NCBI GenBank assembly: GCA_964579395.1
Contig: CAZOFT010000004.1
Coordinates: forward strand, 1-64,000
DNA: 64,000 bases
Direction: 5' to 3'
Source of the DNA: JACOTV01 sp964579395
Lineage (GTDB): Bacteria; Patescibacteriota; Microgenomatia; UBA1406; GWC2-37-13
Position numbers and translations under genes: made by a program. The notes under the pieces are model-generated. The model did no database searches. It had not been told where the DNA came from and worked only from the letters and a program-made list of their open reading frames with translations. This document shows positions 16,424-25,894 of the stretch, one piece after another. The first letter of the stretch is position 1. Each line of letters begins with the position of its first letter.

Positions 16424-17326
16424 ATGATCAAAGTCCCATTGGATGTCCATCCTGACAACCGAAACACATTCCAAGAGCATTATGAGCGCATGACCCAAGG
16501 GTCGGGCCGCCTGATGCTGTTTGCCGGAGACCAGAAAATTGAGCATTTAAACGATGACTTTTACGGCGAGGGCATTACCCCTGAAAACAACTCACCTGAG
16601 CATATGTTTCAGATTGCCTCAAAAGCCAAAATCGGCTGCTTTGCCACACAAGCCGGCATGATTGCACAATACGGTATGGACTACCCGGACATTCCCTACC
16701 TGGTCAAAATGAATTCAAAAACTCACCTTGTCGGAGTCAAGCAAAAAGATCCGCGCAGTCACGCGGTAGGTTCGATCGATCGGGCTATGGCGCTTGCTGA
16801 CTATGGCGGACTCAATGTGGTCGGTGTCGGTTACACCATCTATTGGGGAAGTGAATTTGAAGCAGACATGCTTGAGGAGGCATCTATGATTATTGAAGTG
16901 GCGCATGATCTGGGACTTGTGGTCGTGGTGTGGGCATACCCGCGCGGCGCGGCCGTCCCCAATGAAAAAGACCCGCATATCATCGCCGGTGCCGCCGGTG
17001 CCACTGCATGTCTGGGAGCAGATTTTGTCAAAGTAAATTACCCCAAGTCCGAATCGGGCTCATCCGCTGAAGCTCTCAAGGAAGCTGTCGTTGCTGCCGG
17101 GCGTACCAAGCTGATTTGTGCCGGTGGCGCATCCACTGATGCGGAAACGTTTTTCAAAACACTGCATGATCAGGTGCATATCGCCGGAGCAAGCGGCAAC
17201 GCAACAGGGCGAAACATTCATCAAAAACCGCTGGAGGAGGCTGTGCGCTTTTGCAACGCGACCAACGCGATCACCTGCGATAACGCAACCGTTGAGGAAG
17301 CGATGAAGATATACGGCGGCCAATAA
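16424..17326 (+). CDS. fbaB: Fructose-bisphosphate aldolase class I (DhnA/FbaB type)
   Basis: Splits or forms fructose-1,6-bisphosphate. The 300-residue TIM-barrel protein has FAGDQKIEHL at the first strand, VVWAYPRGAAV, and ADFVKVNYPKS, where the Lys should form the Schiff base. These are marks of the archaeal-type class I enzyme rather than the zinc class II type. It is the first gene of the plus-strand run fba-fbp-gap-pgk-vkor-pyrC. The start at 16424 (MIKVPLDV) fits the leader and family. Confidence 0.9.
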   Translation: MIKVPLDVHPDNRNTFQEHYERMTQGSGRLMLFAGDQKIEHLNDDFYGEGITPENNSPEHMFQIASKAKIGCFATQAGMIAQYGMDYPDIPYLVKMNSKTHLVGVKQKDPRSHAVGSIDRAMALADYGGLNVVGVGYTIYWGSEFEADMLEEASMIIEVAHDLGLVVVVWAYPRGAAVPNEKDPHIIAGAAGATACLGADFVKVNYPKSESGSSAEALKEAVVAAGRTKLICAGGASTDAETFFKTLHDQVHIAGASGNATGRNIHQKPLEEAVRFCNATNAITCDNATVEEAMKIYGGQ

Positions 17327-17349
17327 CAACTGGAGTTCTTTATACATCT

Positions 17350-18297
17350 ATGAATCGTGTCATCACGCTGACTGAACATATTTTGCAGGAGGAGCAAAAA
17401 AGCCCCGGCGCAACCGGTAGCCTGACACTCCTGCTGAATCAGATTGCCGAAGCCGGCAAGAACATAGCGTCACATGTAAAGCGATCCGGCTTGGCTGACA
17501 TCATGGGCACCACAGGCCAAACCAATGCCTTTGATGAGCAGGTGCAAAAACTCGATGAGTACAGTAACACGCTGCTGATTGATATGCTGAAAAACACCGG
17601 CCAGGTGCACACGATCGCTTCAGAAGAGCTGGAAAAGCCTGAGGTAGTAAACCCCAACGGAAAATATCATGTGTATTTTGATCCTCTGGACGGTTCATCA
17701 AACATTGATGTCAATGTCAGTATCGGCACCATTTTCTCGATCTATCACGCCGACGGCGATATCCTGCAACCCGGCAATAAGCAAGTTGCAGCAGGATATA
17801 TCGTGTACGGGTCAAGCGTCATGCTCGTGTACACGACAGGAAGTACTGTTGACGGTTTTACCTTAGATCCGGCAATCGGCAGTTTTTTACTGTCGCACAC
17901 GGCCATACAAACACCCACCATGCATCCTGAGTATTCGATAAACGAAGGCAACAGCATGCTGCTTGACGAAGCTCATCAAAACTACCTCAAACAACTCAAG
18001 ACTGAAGGATATAAACTGCGTTACATCGGCAGCCTGATTGCTGATATCCACCGCATCCTCCTTCGTGGTGGTATCTTCCTCTACCCGGCAGACAGCAAAT
18101 CACCCGCCGGCAAACTGCGCCTGATGCATGAGGTGAACACCGTCGCATGGCTTGTTGAAGTGGCCGGTGGCAAAGCGCTCTCTGGCACCCGGTCCCCGCT
18201 TGAGATTATGCCAACCGATGTTCACATGCGCACACCGATTGTCACAGGAAGCGCGGGCGAGGTTGAAAAATATGCGCAAATCGTGAAGAATAAGTGA
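17350..18297 (+). CDS. fbp: Fructose-1,6-bisphosphatase class I
   Basis: Hydrolyses fructose-1,6-bisphosphate to fructose-6-phosphate, the committed gluconeogenic step. The 315-residue protein has the metal-binding signature YFDPLDGSSNIDVNVSIGT and the later GIFLYPADSKSPAGKLRLMH, both classic class I motifs. It lies 23 bases after the aldolase gene without its own clear promoter. Its presence beside aldolase suggests that flux can run towards hexose, feeding pentose phosphates and envelope sugars. Confidence 0.94.
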   Translation: MNRVITLTEHILQEEQKSPGATGSLTLLLNQIAEAGKNIASHVKRSGLADIMGTTGQTNAFDEQVQKLDEYSNTLLIDMLKNTGQVHTIASEELEKPEVVNPNGKYHVYFDPLDGSSNIDVNVSIGTIFSIYHADGDILQPGNKQVAAGYIVYGSSVMLVYTTGSTVDGFTLDPAIGSFLLSHTAIQTPTMHPEYSINEGNSMLLDEAHQNYLKQLKTEGYKLRYIGSLIADIHRILLRGGIFLYPADSKSPAGKLRLMHEVNTVAWLVEVAGGKALSGTRSPLEIMPTDVHMRTPIVTGSAGEVEKYAQIVKNK

Positions 18298-18322
18298 GTT
18301 TGTAAATTAAACAATCATTCTT

Positions 18323-19327
18323 ATGAGCAAAGTCAAAGTAGGTATAAACGGATTCGGTCGAATCGGCCGCGCATTCACCCGCATCAGCGAGATGCGCGAT
18401 GATATAGAGGTAGTTGCAATAAACACACGAAAAAGTAAAAACGACATGATGGCATATCTGCTGCAACACGATTCGGTATATCGTAAATTCGAAAAAACCG
18501 TCAAAGCGACTGATCAGGGACTTGAAGTAGATGGGCGCCTGATCCGCACGACCCTAAGCGATACTCCAGAAAATATTCCTTGGGGTGAGCTGGGAGTTGA
18601 GGTAGTTGTGGACGCAACCGGTGCGTTTACGAAAAAAGAAGATCTGGAAAAACATCTGCATGACGGAGTAAAAAAAGTAGTTCTTTCTGCGCCAAGTAAA
18701 GATGACGTGACCCCGCACGTAGTGCTTGGGGTCAACGATGACACCTTTGATTGGAGCCAATCTGTTATATCTAATGCCTCCTGTACCACCAACTGCGCAG
18801 CTCCTTTGATCAAAGTACTCAATGACCGCTTTACGGTCGTAAACGGCATGCTCTCCACGGTACATGCGGTCACTCTGACTCAGGCGATGCTTGATGATAT
18901 CGGCAAGTCGCCGGATCGCTCGCGCGCAGCATTTCAAAACACTATCCCCTCCACATCAGGCGCCGCAAAAGCAGTAGCCAAAGTCATTCCGGCAGTTGAA
19001 GGAAAGCTTGAAGTCGGCTCTATTCGAGTGCCTGTCCCCACAGGCTCCATGACCGAAGTTGTGGTAGTGGTCGAGAAAGCGACGACCGTTGAAGAGGTCA
19101 ATGCTGCATTTCAGAAAGCGTCTTCAACAATGCCCTCCATACTCGGATACGAGACTGAAGTTCTGGTCTCAAGCGACTACATCGGCGACACGCGCTCAAG
19201 CATATTTGATGCCAACTACACCAAAGTGCTCGGCGGCACGATGGTTAAAATTGTCGGCTGGTACGATAATGAGTGGGGCTACAGTACACGCTTGGTTGAT
19301 GTTGCAACTCGCGCCGGCCAGGCCTGA
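18323..19327 (+). CDS. gap: Glyceraldehyde-3-phosphate dehydrogenase
   Basis: NAD(P)-dependent glycolytic enzyme of 334 residues. The Rossmann start VKVGINGFGRIGRAF, the catalytic SNASCTTNC, and the C-terminal VGWYDNEWGYSTRLVD are intact. It is 25 bases after fbp and 3 bases before pgk, within the same apparent operon. Confidence 0.97.
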   Translation: MSKVKVGINGFGRIGRAFTRISEMRDDIEVVAINTRKSKNDMMAYLLQHDSVYRKFEKTVKATDQGLEVDGRLIRTTLSDTPENIPWGELGVEVVVDATGAFTKKEDLEKHLHDGVKKVVLSAPSKDDVTPHVVLGVNDDTFDWSQSVISNASCTTNCAAPLIKVLNDRFTVVNGMLSTVHAVTLTQAMLDDIGKSPDRSRAAFQNTIPSTSGAAKAVAKVIPAVEGKLEVGSIRVPVPTGSMTEVVVVVEKATTVEEVNAAFQKASSTMPSILGYETEVLVSSDYIGDTRSSIFDANYTKVLGGTMVKIVGWYDNEWGYSTRLVDVATRAGQA

Positions 19328-19330
19328 TTT

Positions 19331-20527
19331 ATGACGATGCATACTATCAAATACATTGACGATGTTGAGATCAAAAACAAGCGAGTATTGTTGCGTGTGG
19401 ACTTAAATGTATCGATCGACAACAAACATCATATTGCCGATGATGCACGCATCACGCAAGTGCTGCCCACCATACAGCGGCTGATGGAAGCCGGAAATCA
19501 GGTACGCATCGTCTCGCATCTGGGGCGCCCGACAAAAACGCAAAAAAAGAAATTCTCACTTGAGGTTGTAGTAAAGAGACTGCAAGAATATCTGCCGTCA
19601 CACCCGGTCAAGCTTGTCAAAGACTTTACCAAAGACACAAAAGAGCTGGATGCCCAAGATCCCAATGAGCTGCTGGTTCTTGAGAATATCAGGTTTTGGG
19701 AAGGGGAAAAACAAAACGATTCGCAATTTGCCAAGTCACTTGCCGCGCTTAGTGACGTATTTGTCAACGATGCCTTTGCGGTGTCTCACCGAGCGGAGGC
19801 GTCAATCGTCGGCGTCACCAAATATCTTCCCAGCTACGGCGGACTCCTTCTCAAGCGCGAGCTGAGCATGATCGGCGAGGCAATCCAACATCCGAAAAAA
19901 CCGGTTGTTGTGATTTTAGGCGGATCTAAAATATCCAGCAAAATCAATCTCATCGGGCGCCTGATGACCATCGCGGATCATCTGCTTGTCGGTGGCGGCA
20001 TGGCCAATACCTTTTTGGCTGCGCAAAATGTAGAGGTTGGTGAAAGCATGTTCGAGTATGATGAGAAAGAAAATGCCCGCCGACTCTTGTATGAAGCTGC
20101 TGAAAAACATACTGCCATCATGTTGCCGGTGGATGCCGTGTGCGGAATGCCTGACAGCGAAGACGGCACACAAGTGAAGAAAATAGGAGCAATCGAGCGA
20201 GGAGATCGGATACTGGATATTGGGCCTGAGACTCAAGCCATTTGGGGTAGCACCTTGGCGGGCGCACAAACCATCATATGGAATGGGCCGGTTGGGTACT
20301 TTGAAAATCCGGCGTTTGCCCGCGGCACTGATTTTATCTACTATGCGATCACTCAAAACAGTCACTGCACATCTATAGTCGGTGGCGGAGACACACTGGC
20401 GGCGATCGCAAAAAAAGAGTATCTTGAAAACATTACTCATATCTCAACCGGCGGCGGCGCGATGCTTGAATTTATTGAAAAAGGCACACTCCCCGGCATT
20501 GAGGCACTCAAGCATTCAGCGTCATGA
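19331..20527 (+). CDS. pgk: Phosphoglycerate kinase
   Basis: Transfers phosphate from 1,3-bisphosphoglycerate to ADP. The 398-residue protein has KRVLLRVDLNVSID, the substrate-binding SHLGRPT, and the nucleotide-binding IVGGGDTLAAI with STGGGAMLEFI. The start may be the ATG at 19331 or 19337, both followed closely by IKYIDDVEIKNKRVLLRVDL. The stop overlaps the VKOR start by 4 bases. Confidence 0.96.
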   Translation: MTMHTIKYIDDVEIKNKRVLLRVDLNVSIDNKHHIADDARITQVLPTIQRLMEAGNQVRIVSHLGRPTKTQKKKFSLEVVVKRLQEYLPSHPVKLVKDFTKDTKELDAQDPNELLVLENIRFWEGEKQNDSQFAKSLAALSDVFVNDAFAVSHRAEASIVGVTKYLPSYGGLLLKRELSMIGEAIQHPKKPVVVILGGSKISSKINLIGRLMTIADHLLVGGGMANTFLAAQNVEVGESMFEYDEKENARRLLYEAAEKHTAIMLPVDAVCGMPDSEDGTQVKKIGAIERGDRILDIGPETQAIWGSTLAGAQTIIWNGPVGYFENPAFARGTDFIYYAITQNSHCTSIVGGGDTLAAIAKKEYLENITHISTGGGAMLEFIEKGTLPGIEALKHSAS

Positions 20528-20955
20528 AATCGTATTACAAACTAATTGCAGCGCTCGCAATCTTCGGCATAGTGCTCGCCATGTATCTGATGTACGAGCA
20601 GATTACAACCCCTGCGTTTCGCCCTTGCACCGTAAACGCAACCATCAATTGTGACGCAGTAATCGACGGACCTGTCGCAAAAACCTTCGGAATCCCGACG
20701 CCGCTTTATGGACTTGTCGGCTACATCGCTATCCTCTTTTTTGCATTCAGAAAGAATGCAAGAGCCATACTTGGCTTTGCTACCGGCGGTCTCGCATTTT
20801 GTTTGTACATCGCCTATATTGAGCTTGTACAACTCCATGTTGTGTGCCCCGTTTGCATACTTTGCCAACTCACCATGATATCTGTTTTTTCCTTATCAAT
20901 TGTGACTGTGCGTTCACATCCCAACACCCATGATCAAACTCCCCGGACTGATTGA
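20524..20955 (+). CDS. Vitamin K epoxide reductase (VKOR) family protein
   Basis: A 143-residue membrane protein with four or so helices. The loop cysteines in RPCTVNATINCDAVI and the active-site CPVCILC match bacterial VKOR, which reoxidises periplasmic disulfide-forming partners using quinone. It overlaps pgk by 4 bases and the dihydroorotase gene by 26 bases, so it is translated within the metabolic operon. No fused thioredoxin domain is present, so a separate DsbA-like partner is expected elsewhere. Confidence 0.9.
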   Translation: MKSYYKLIAALAIFGIVLAMYLMYEQITTPAFRPCTVNATINCDAVIDGPVAKTFGIPTPLYGLVGYIAILFFAFRKNARAILGFATGGLAFCLYIAYIELVQLHVVCPVCILCQLTMISVFSLSIVTVRSHPNTHDQTPRTD

Positions 20956-21988
20956 TATACACGTTCATCTCAGAGACCCCGGTCAAACTCAAAAAGAAGA
21001 TATGACCACCGGTACACAAGCGGCACTCGCCGGTGGATTCACCATGGTCTTTGATATGCCCAACAATGCTACTCCAATCACCACAACACAACTGCAAATA
21101 GAAAAACGAGACCTTGCAAAGAAAAAGGCAGTGTGCGATATGGGTTTTCATTTTGGCTCACTTGGCGACAATCTCTTGGAGTTTGTCAGCGCTGCCCCAA
21201 TCAGTATGGGGCTCAAGCTGTATCTCAACATGACAACGGGCGGATTCATAATCGACATTCCCACCATGCAAAATATCTATAAAGCATGGCACGACGTGGC
21301 ACCGGACAAACCCATCTTATTACACGCTGAATCTGACGTGATGCCGATGGTGATTGAAACACTCAAAATGACATCTCACCCGACCCACATCTGTCACGTG
21401 TCATCACAAAGCGAGCTCACCTCGATTCTCAATGCCAAGTCTGCTGGGCTTCCCATCACCTGTGGAGTCTGCCCGCACTATTTGTTTCTGACCGCTGAAG
21501 ACCAGACCAAAATGGGGGCATATTGCTGTATGAAACCAACGCTTAAAGATGCCAGTGACGCTGCGTTTTTATGGGAGCATTTTAAAGACATCGATGTCGT
21601 TGAGTCAGATCATGCGCCGCATACGCGCGAGGAAAAAGATGCGCCGAACCCGCCGTTTGGTGTGCCTGGCCTTGAGACCACACTGCCACTTCTCATGAAT
21701 GAAGTACATGCCGGTAAAATCACTGTCGACGACATTATCAGCAAATGTCACACCCGACCCAGTCAGATTTTTCACATTCCTACCCAGGAAAACACCTATA
21801 TTGAAGTAGATGAAAATGCGTCCTATGAAATCCGCAATGAGCTGCTGTTTACCAAATGCCATTGGACGCCGTTTATGGGACGCACAGTACAAGGAAAAGT
21901 AATGAAGACCGTGCTTCGCGGCAAAACCGTCTATGAAAATGGCGTTATGAATGTCACACCTGGCGAAGTAGAAGTGCTTCCTCAGTGA
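20930..21988 (+). CDS. pyrC: Dihydroorotase-like amidohydrolase
   Basis: A 352-residue amidohydrolase, most likely dihydroorotase of pyrimidine synthesis. It begins with LIDIHVHLRDPGQTQKEDM (metal HxH), continues with MGLKLYLNMTTGG, whose Lys suits the bridging carboxylysine, then LLHAES, ICHVSSQSEL and VVESDHAPHT (catalytic Asp). It is shorter than typical 420-residue type I enzymes. A convergent dihydroorotate dehydrogenase gene supports the pathway; allantoinase is the main alternative. Confidence 0.88.
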   Translation: MIKLPGLIDIHVHLRDPGQTQKEDMTTGTQAALAGGFTMVFDMPNNATPITTTQLQIEKRDLAKKKAVCDMGFHFGSLGDNLLEFVSAAPISMGLKLYLNMTTGGFIIDIPTMQNIYKAWHDVAPDKPILLHAESDVMPMVIETLKMTSHPTHICHVSSQSELTSILNAKSAGLPITCGVCPHYLFLTAEDQTKMGAYCCMKPTLKDASDAAFLWEHFKDIDVVESDHAPHTREEKDAPNPPFGVPGLETTLPLLMNEVHAGKITVDDIISKCHTRPSQIFHIPTQENTYIEVDENASYEIRNELLFTKCHWTPFMGRTVQGKVMKTVLRGKTVYENGVMNVTPGEVEVLPQ

Positions 21989-23043
21989 GAAATCTTTTTG
22001 ATATCAAGCGCCAGGTACGGATTCCATATCACCCCGGTTGCTGACAACACTGCGTCAGCTCCTGCTGCGCGATAGTGATGATAATCATCTGCTGTCACCA
22101 CGCCGCCAATACCAATAATAGTAAACGAAACACTCATCGCTTCGCGAAGCCACTTGAGTCGCTGTACCATATCGAGCCCTGCCCACTTGATCGGTGTGCC
22201 GCAAACGCCAGCATATTGGCGACCGTTTCCGGGAAATGCCTGATCGCCGGAGGCGGTTACAATAGGTGCACCTATGGTGTTTATCGCGGCAATGCCATCA
22301 ACCACCGGACCGATGCGCTCAACGAAATGACGAAGCAAGGTCTCATCCGGAAAGTAGCCGATTTTCACCACAAGCGGCACACTCCCCAAGACTTCTTTGA
22401 CTCGCGAGGTGATCTCATACATACGATCAACGTCGTAGCACAATAGGCTGGTCGTCCCTTCATTCGGGCAACTCGTATTCATCTCGACCACGCGGGGATT
22501 GGTATCAAGAACCATCTGTGCTGTTTTTGCGTGATCTGCGATATAGGCGTCTGTCCCCTCACCCCAATTGGTACCCTCAAATGCACAGATCGTGACCTGG
22601 CCTTTGCGCATCATTTCATTTACCTTTTTCATGTCATCAATCCATACACTTGGGTCAACCGATGGCACTCCGAAGGAATTTGCCGCAGCCAATGGTTCTC
22701 GGTATTCCTGATTATCACGCGCAACCACCTCACCCGATTCATAATCACCGGTCAGCTCCAGGGGAAGAAAGTTGGGCCAGGGATGAACCGGCTTGACGCG
22801 CGATCTGACCGTTTTATAGACAAGAATGTCAAAGCATTTATCGAGCGCTCCTTTGGCAAAATTGCTGTTGAAGATGGGGCCCGCTGACACTCCAAACGGC
22901 TCATACACCGGGTGTCCGAAAAAGCTATGCTCCGGCTCACCCTCTTGCTCATAGCGCTTGCCGTCGGCCCATGCGTGATAGGGGCCTTCGCGGTAATTTT
23001 GATCAAACGTCTTGTTGGTATCGTATACAGGTGGCAGTAGCAT
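21982..23043 (-). CDS. pyrD: Dihydroorotate dehydrogenase
   Basis: FMN enzyme converting dihydroorotate to orotate. The 353-residue protein has the N-terminal FGVSAGPIFNS, the active-site loop EMNTSCPNEGT with Cys (a class 1 feature), and the C-terminal FMN phosphate region IIGIGGVVTADDYHHYRAAG. It ends in a 7-base overlap with pyrC. The start at 23043 is chosen because TACACT ends 8 bases before it. Confidence 0.88.
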   Translation of the reverse strand: MLLPPVYDTNKTFDQNYREGPYHAWADGKRYEQEGEPEHSFFGHPVYEPFGVSAGPIFNSNFAKGALDKCFDILVYKTVRSRVKPVHPWPNFLPLELTGDYESGEVVARDNQEYREPLAAANSFGVPSVDPSVWIDDMKKVNEMMRKGQVTICAFEGTNWGEGTDAYIADHAKTAQMVLDTNPRVVEMNTSCPNEGTTSLLCYDVDRMYEITSRVKEVLGSVPLVVKIGYFPDETLLRHFVERIGPVVDGIAAINTIGAPIVTASGDQAFPGNGRQYAGVCGTPIKWAGLDMVQRLKWLREAMSVSFTIIGIGGVVTADDYHHYRAAGADAVLSATGVIWNPYLALDIKKISH

Positions 23044-23051
23044 ATGCCCCC

Positions 23052-23057
23052 AGTGTA
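23052..23057 (-). promoter_or_regulatory. Extended -10 element, pyrD
   Basis: TACACT preceded by TGC on the minus strand ends 8 bases before the ATG at 23043. Confidence 0.55.
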
Positions 23058-23074
23058 GCAAAAAGCAGAAGTGA

Positions 23075-23938
23075 TTATGCGATATCTTTTAGAGGAGTTG
23101 CCTGCGGCAGCTGCTGCAGCTCCCGGGCCATGCGCTTGATGTAGGTTGTCTGAGTGCGCTCTTCTGCTGCTTTTGTATCGATAAACGGATCTGTGTCTAC
23201 CAGTGCCACTGATTGCTGACCACTGGCCTGCACCAATCCAAACTGATCCCAGCGCCCGATAATATCTGTCGGTACCGGTGCATCAGAGGGCAGCGAGTCA
23301 AACACACGAGCATATGCCTGCAACGTGTCGGTGAGCTCTCCCCGAAGTCCCGGCACGTGGCGCGCTGCCTGACTAAACTCATGGACGCGATCCGCATCCA
23401 TCAACCCCTCATATCCATCGGAAAAGTCCTGCACAACCGTCACCATCAGCGGATGATCTGATTCTTCGTTAATGTAGTAGCGATGATAAAACGGCAAGAT
23501 AAACGCATCTCCCGACTCCTGCTGCCAGCGCTCCAGCAGCTCATCAAACTGCGCCACTCGCTGTTTAGCGATCTCAAGCGCCTCCTTTTCAAGTGCCTGC
23601 TTTTGCTCTGTATCTCGTGTTCTTCTACTCATCACTTCCTCATACCGACGCGATAACTCATGATCATTTTCCGGAAAAAGCCCGTAAAACCCGGGGTCTT
23701 CGCGCATGTCATTGATGCGCACCAGAAATCGCTCTTTTTCTGCATGGCGCTCTACTTTCATATCCTCAGTCAGCCGCAGATGTTTGTGATCAACCGGATA
23801 AATACCGCTTCCCCCCGGAAGAGGAGCAAAAAATGCGATACGCGATGCCAGGTCAGGAAGTTCGCGCTCCAGAGCCGCCCGCATTTCAGACGGCTGCATG
23901 CGCATCTCCACATCCCACGGTGTCATTTCTTCTACCAT
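23075..23938 (-). CDS. Hypothetical protein
   Basis: A 287-residue soluble protein not assigned to a family. The middle is a charged coiled coil (about residues 100-145, e.g. RDTEQKQALEKEALEIAKQR), followed by a more conserved-looking part with LPFYHRYYINEESDHPLMVT, VVQDFSDGYEGLMDAD and SVALVDTDPFID. The last segment faintly recalls the metal-binding loop of kinase-like folds, but no full kinase motif set is seen. It starts one base after the stop of the DUF192 gene and is probably its operon partner. Confidence 0.65.
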   Translation of the reverse strand: MVEEMTPWDVEMRMQPSEMRAALERELPDLASRIAFFAPLPGGSGIYPVDHKHLRLTEDMKVERHAEKERFLVRINDMREDPGFYGLFPENDHELSRRYEEVMSRRTRDTEQKQALEKEALEIAKQRVAQFDELLERWQQESGDAFILPFYHRYYINEESDHPLMVTVVQDFSDGYEGLMDADRVHEFSQAARHVPGLRGELTDTLQAYARVFDSLPSDAPVPTDIIGRWDQFGLVQASGQQSVALVDTDPFIDTKAAEERTQTTYIKRMARELQQLPQATPLKDIA

Positions 23939-23939
23939 A

Positions 23940-24356
23940 TTACTGTTTGACTAACTCAACAACTGTGTCAGCCGGACCCGGCGACGTGATGTATACAACC
24001 TCTTGCGACTTTTCAATCGAGGGCAAATCAGATCTGCCAATCACCTTCCCATCACGCATCCACACGACCTCAAGATCCATAAACGTATTCATATTCCAAA
24101 ATGTTTGCGTACGCGCTTCTCCAAAATAAAACGCCATCCCGTCTGCGTGATCAAGACGACGTACATGCATAAGTCCCCGTGACCACTGCGCTGTATTTGT
24201 CGCTGCAAGAACACGATATTCACGTCCCTCAATCTCGATTGTGCGCGTGTCAGAATTGGTGGAAGGATTTTTGGTAAAAAAATACACGCCGGCAAAGGTG
24301 AGGAGTGCTGCCGCTGAAAGTACACTGACCAGAATAGGGTTTCTAATCGTTTTCAT
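23940..24356 (-). CDS. DUF192 family exported protein
   Basis: A 138-residue protein with an N-terminal membrane anchor or signal (ILVSVLSAAALLTFAGVYFF) and a DUF192 domain. The domain holds RGLMHVRRLDHADGMAFYF, and FWNMNTFMDLEVVWMRDGKV in the position of the usual FWMKNT motif. The function of DUF192 is unsettled. The start at 24356 is preferred to an upstream one at 24515 because a -10 element precedes it and the anchor then lies at the N-terminus. Confidence 0.83.
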   Translation of the reverse strand: MKTIRNPILVSVLSAAALLTFAGVYFFTKNPSTNSDTRTIEIEGREYRVLAATNTAQWSRGLMHVRRLDHADGMAFYFGEARTQTFWNMNTFMDLEVVWMRDGKVIGRSDLPSIEKSQEVVYITSPGPADTVVELVKQ

Positions 24357-24365
24357 GCTCCCTAT

Positions 24366-24371
24366 AGTGTA
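24366..24371 (-). promoter_or_regulatory. -10 element, DUF192 gene
   Basis: TACACT on the minus strand ends 9 bases before the ATG at 24356. It is back-to-back with the GT39-like gene promoter. Confidence 0.5.
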
Positions 24372-24413
24372 GCGTACAAATGCAAAAAATGTGCGCATGA
24401 GCCACAAGCACGG

Positions 24414-24419
24414 TATAAT
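24414..24419 (+). promoter_or_regulatory. -10 element, GT39-like gene
   Basis: TATAAT ends 7 bases before the ATG at 24427, which fixes the start over two upstream in-frame ATGs. Confidence 0.7.
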
Positions 24420-24426
24420 GGCGACT

Positions 24427-25887
24427 ATGACGCTTAGCCCAACGCAACGTCGAGCCTTAATCGTACTCACCTTCATCGCCGCAATCATACGGCTGTTTCG
24501 CCTGCCTGAGCTCATGGTGTTTCGCGCCGATCAGGCAATTGACGCACAAGCGGTGCTCAACATGGTGCGCGGTGATTTTACACTGCTGGGGCCCAAAGCA
24601 TCAGTCGGCGACTTCTACAACGGACCGATTGTTTATTACTTGTTGTACCCCTTCTTTCTTTTGTTGGGGCCTGGAGTCATGTCGGGAACGCTGATGCAGA
24701 CACTGCTTTCTGTTGCCACGGTACCGCTTGTGTATTATCTCGGGAAGCGCATACAAAATGATGCCGTAGGACTCTTTGCAGCATTTCTCTTTGCTATTTC
24801 GCCGCTTCATGTTGAGTATGCTCGGGCCATATTCAACTCCTATCCTGCCGTGTTTTTTTCCACGCTCTGTCTTTGTTTACTGATTACAATACGCGACACA
24901 AAACAATTTCTGACAAAACAGCTCATTGCATTGAGTCTGCTTTTAGGAGTTTTTCTGGGAATGATGCTGCAGATGCATTACTTTACTGCTGTCATCATGC
25001 TTACTGCACTCCTTTACCCCGTATTGCATCCCCCGCTTCGCACCCGATACTATCTGATTCCTCTTGTTGTGGGGATCGGCACCGGGCTTTCACCGTATAT
25101 TCTCTTTGAACTCACGCATAACTTTTTAAACATTCGAGGCATCTTGGCATACGCACAAGCCGGAGGAGGCGTTTGGTCACCGATTCCGTTTTTTTCACTG
25201 GGGCCGACACTTCTGGCGCAGATGGTAGGCGGAAACAATATCTGGTTTGGCACTCTCGCATTTTTGCTTGTGTGGTGGACAATATTCACACATCGGCGCA
25301 GAATCGGCTCGGCACAAGACCCGGCGTTTGTAGTGCTTTTGGTCATCGTGCTCATGTCGGGGCTTCTGTTTCTGTACGGCAAACCGCTTACCACCCACTA
25401 CGCAATCAGCATCCAAGTGCCACTCCTGCTGTTGGTTTCCTGGGGACTCTATGAGCTATTGGGACAACGCACCGACAAATTACTCATCGTTGCAGCTCTA
25501 CTTTTTTTCATAAATCTACCCGCATACCATTGGTTTGAGAGAAGCAATCCGCTGCAAGACGGCATTACTCCCGCTGACTTTACCTATGCTGCAGACATTA
25601 TTCATGAAGACGCAAAACCTGCTGCTTACAATGTCGGGATGGATGCTCAGCAAGACAACCGCGCCATGCCGCTTCGATACGTGCTGGACACGATGGGAGA
25701 CCATCCGCTCCCTGTTGAGTCATACGGGCAAGCGACCATCCTCTACTTTATCGTACCGACGCACAAAAACGATACAGATGTGCGTGTGTGGGAATTTGAA
25801 TCATTCGGAGCAAAAGAGCTGGTGCAATCCTGGAAATTGAATGAGCAGTACGAACTGAAGAAATATCGTCACAAAGCCCAAAAGTAA
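24427..25887 (+). CDS. GT39-like (ArnT/PMT family) membrane glycosyltransferase
   Basis: A 486-residue polytopic protein with about eleven helices. The first loop has FRADQAIDAQAVLNMVRGDF, with the acidic residue expected for GT-C catalysis, then ISPLHVEYAR as in ArnT/PMT proteins. A soluble C-terminal part follows. These enzymes move sugars from lipid carriers to lipids or proteins outside the membrane. The acceptor is unknown. Confidence 0.82.
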   Translation: MTLSPTQRRALIVLTFIAAIIRLFRLPELMVFRADQAIDAQAVLNMVRGDFTLLGPKASVGDFYNGPIVYYLLYPFFLLLGPGVMSGTLMQTLLSVATVPLVYYLGKRIQNDAVGLFAAFLFAISPLHVEYARAIFNSYPAVFFSTLCLCLLITIRDTKQFLTKQLIALSLLLGVFLGMMLQMHYFTAVIMLTALLYPVLHPPLRTRYYLIPLVVGIGTGLSPYILFELTHNFLNIRGILAYAQAGGGVWSPIPFFSLGPTLLAQMVGGNNIWFGTLAFLLVWWTIFTHRRRIGSAQDPAFVVLLVIVLMSGLLFLYGKPLTTHYAISIQVPLLLLVSWGLYELLGQRTDKLLIVAALLFFINLPAYHWFERSNPLQDGITPADFTYAADIIHEDAKPAAYNVGMDAQQDNRAMPLRYVLDTMGDHPLPVESYGQATILYFIVPTHKNDTDVRVWEFESFGAKELVQSWKLNEQYELKKYRHKAQK

Positions 25888-25894
25888 GAATGTG

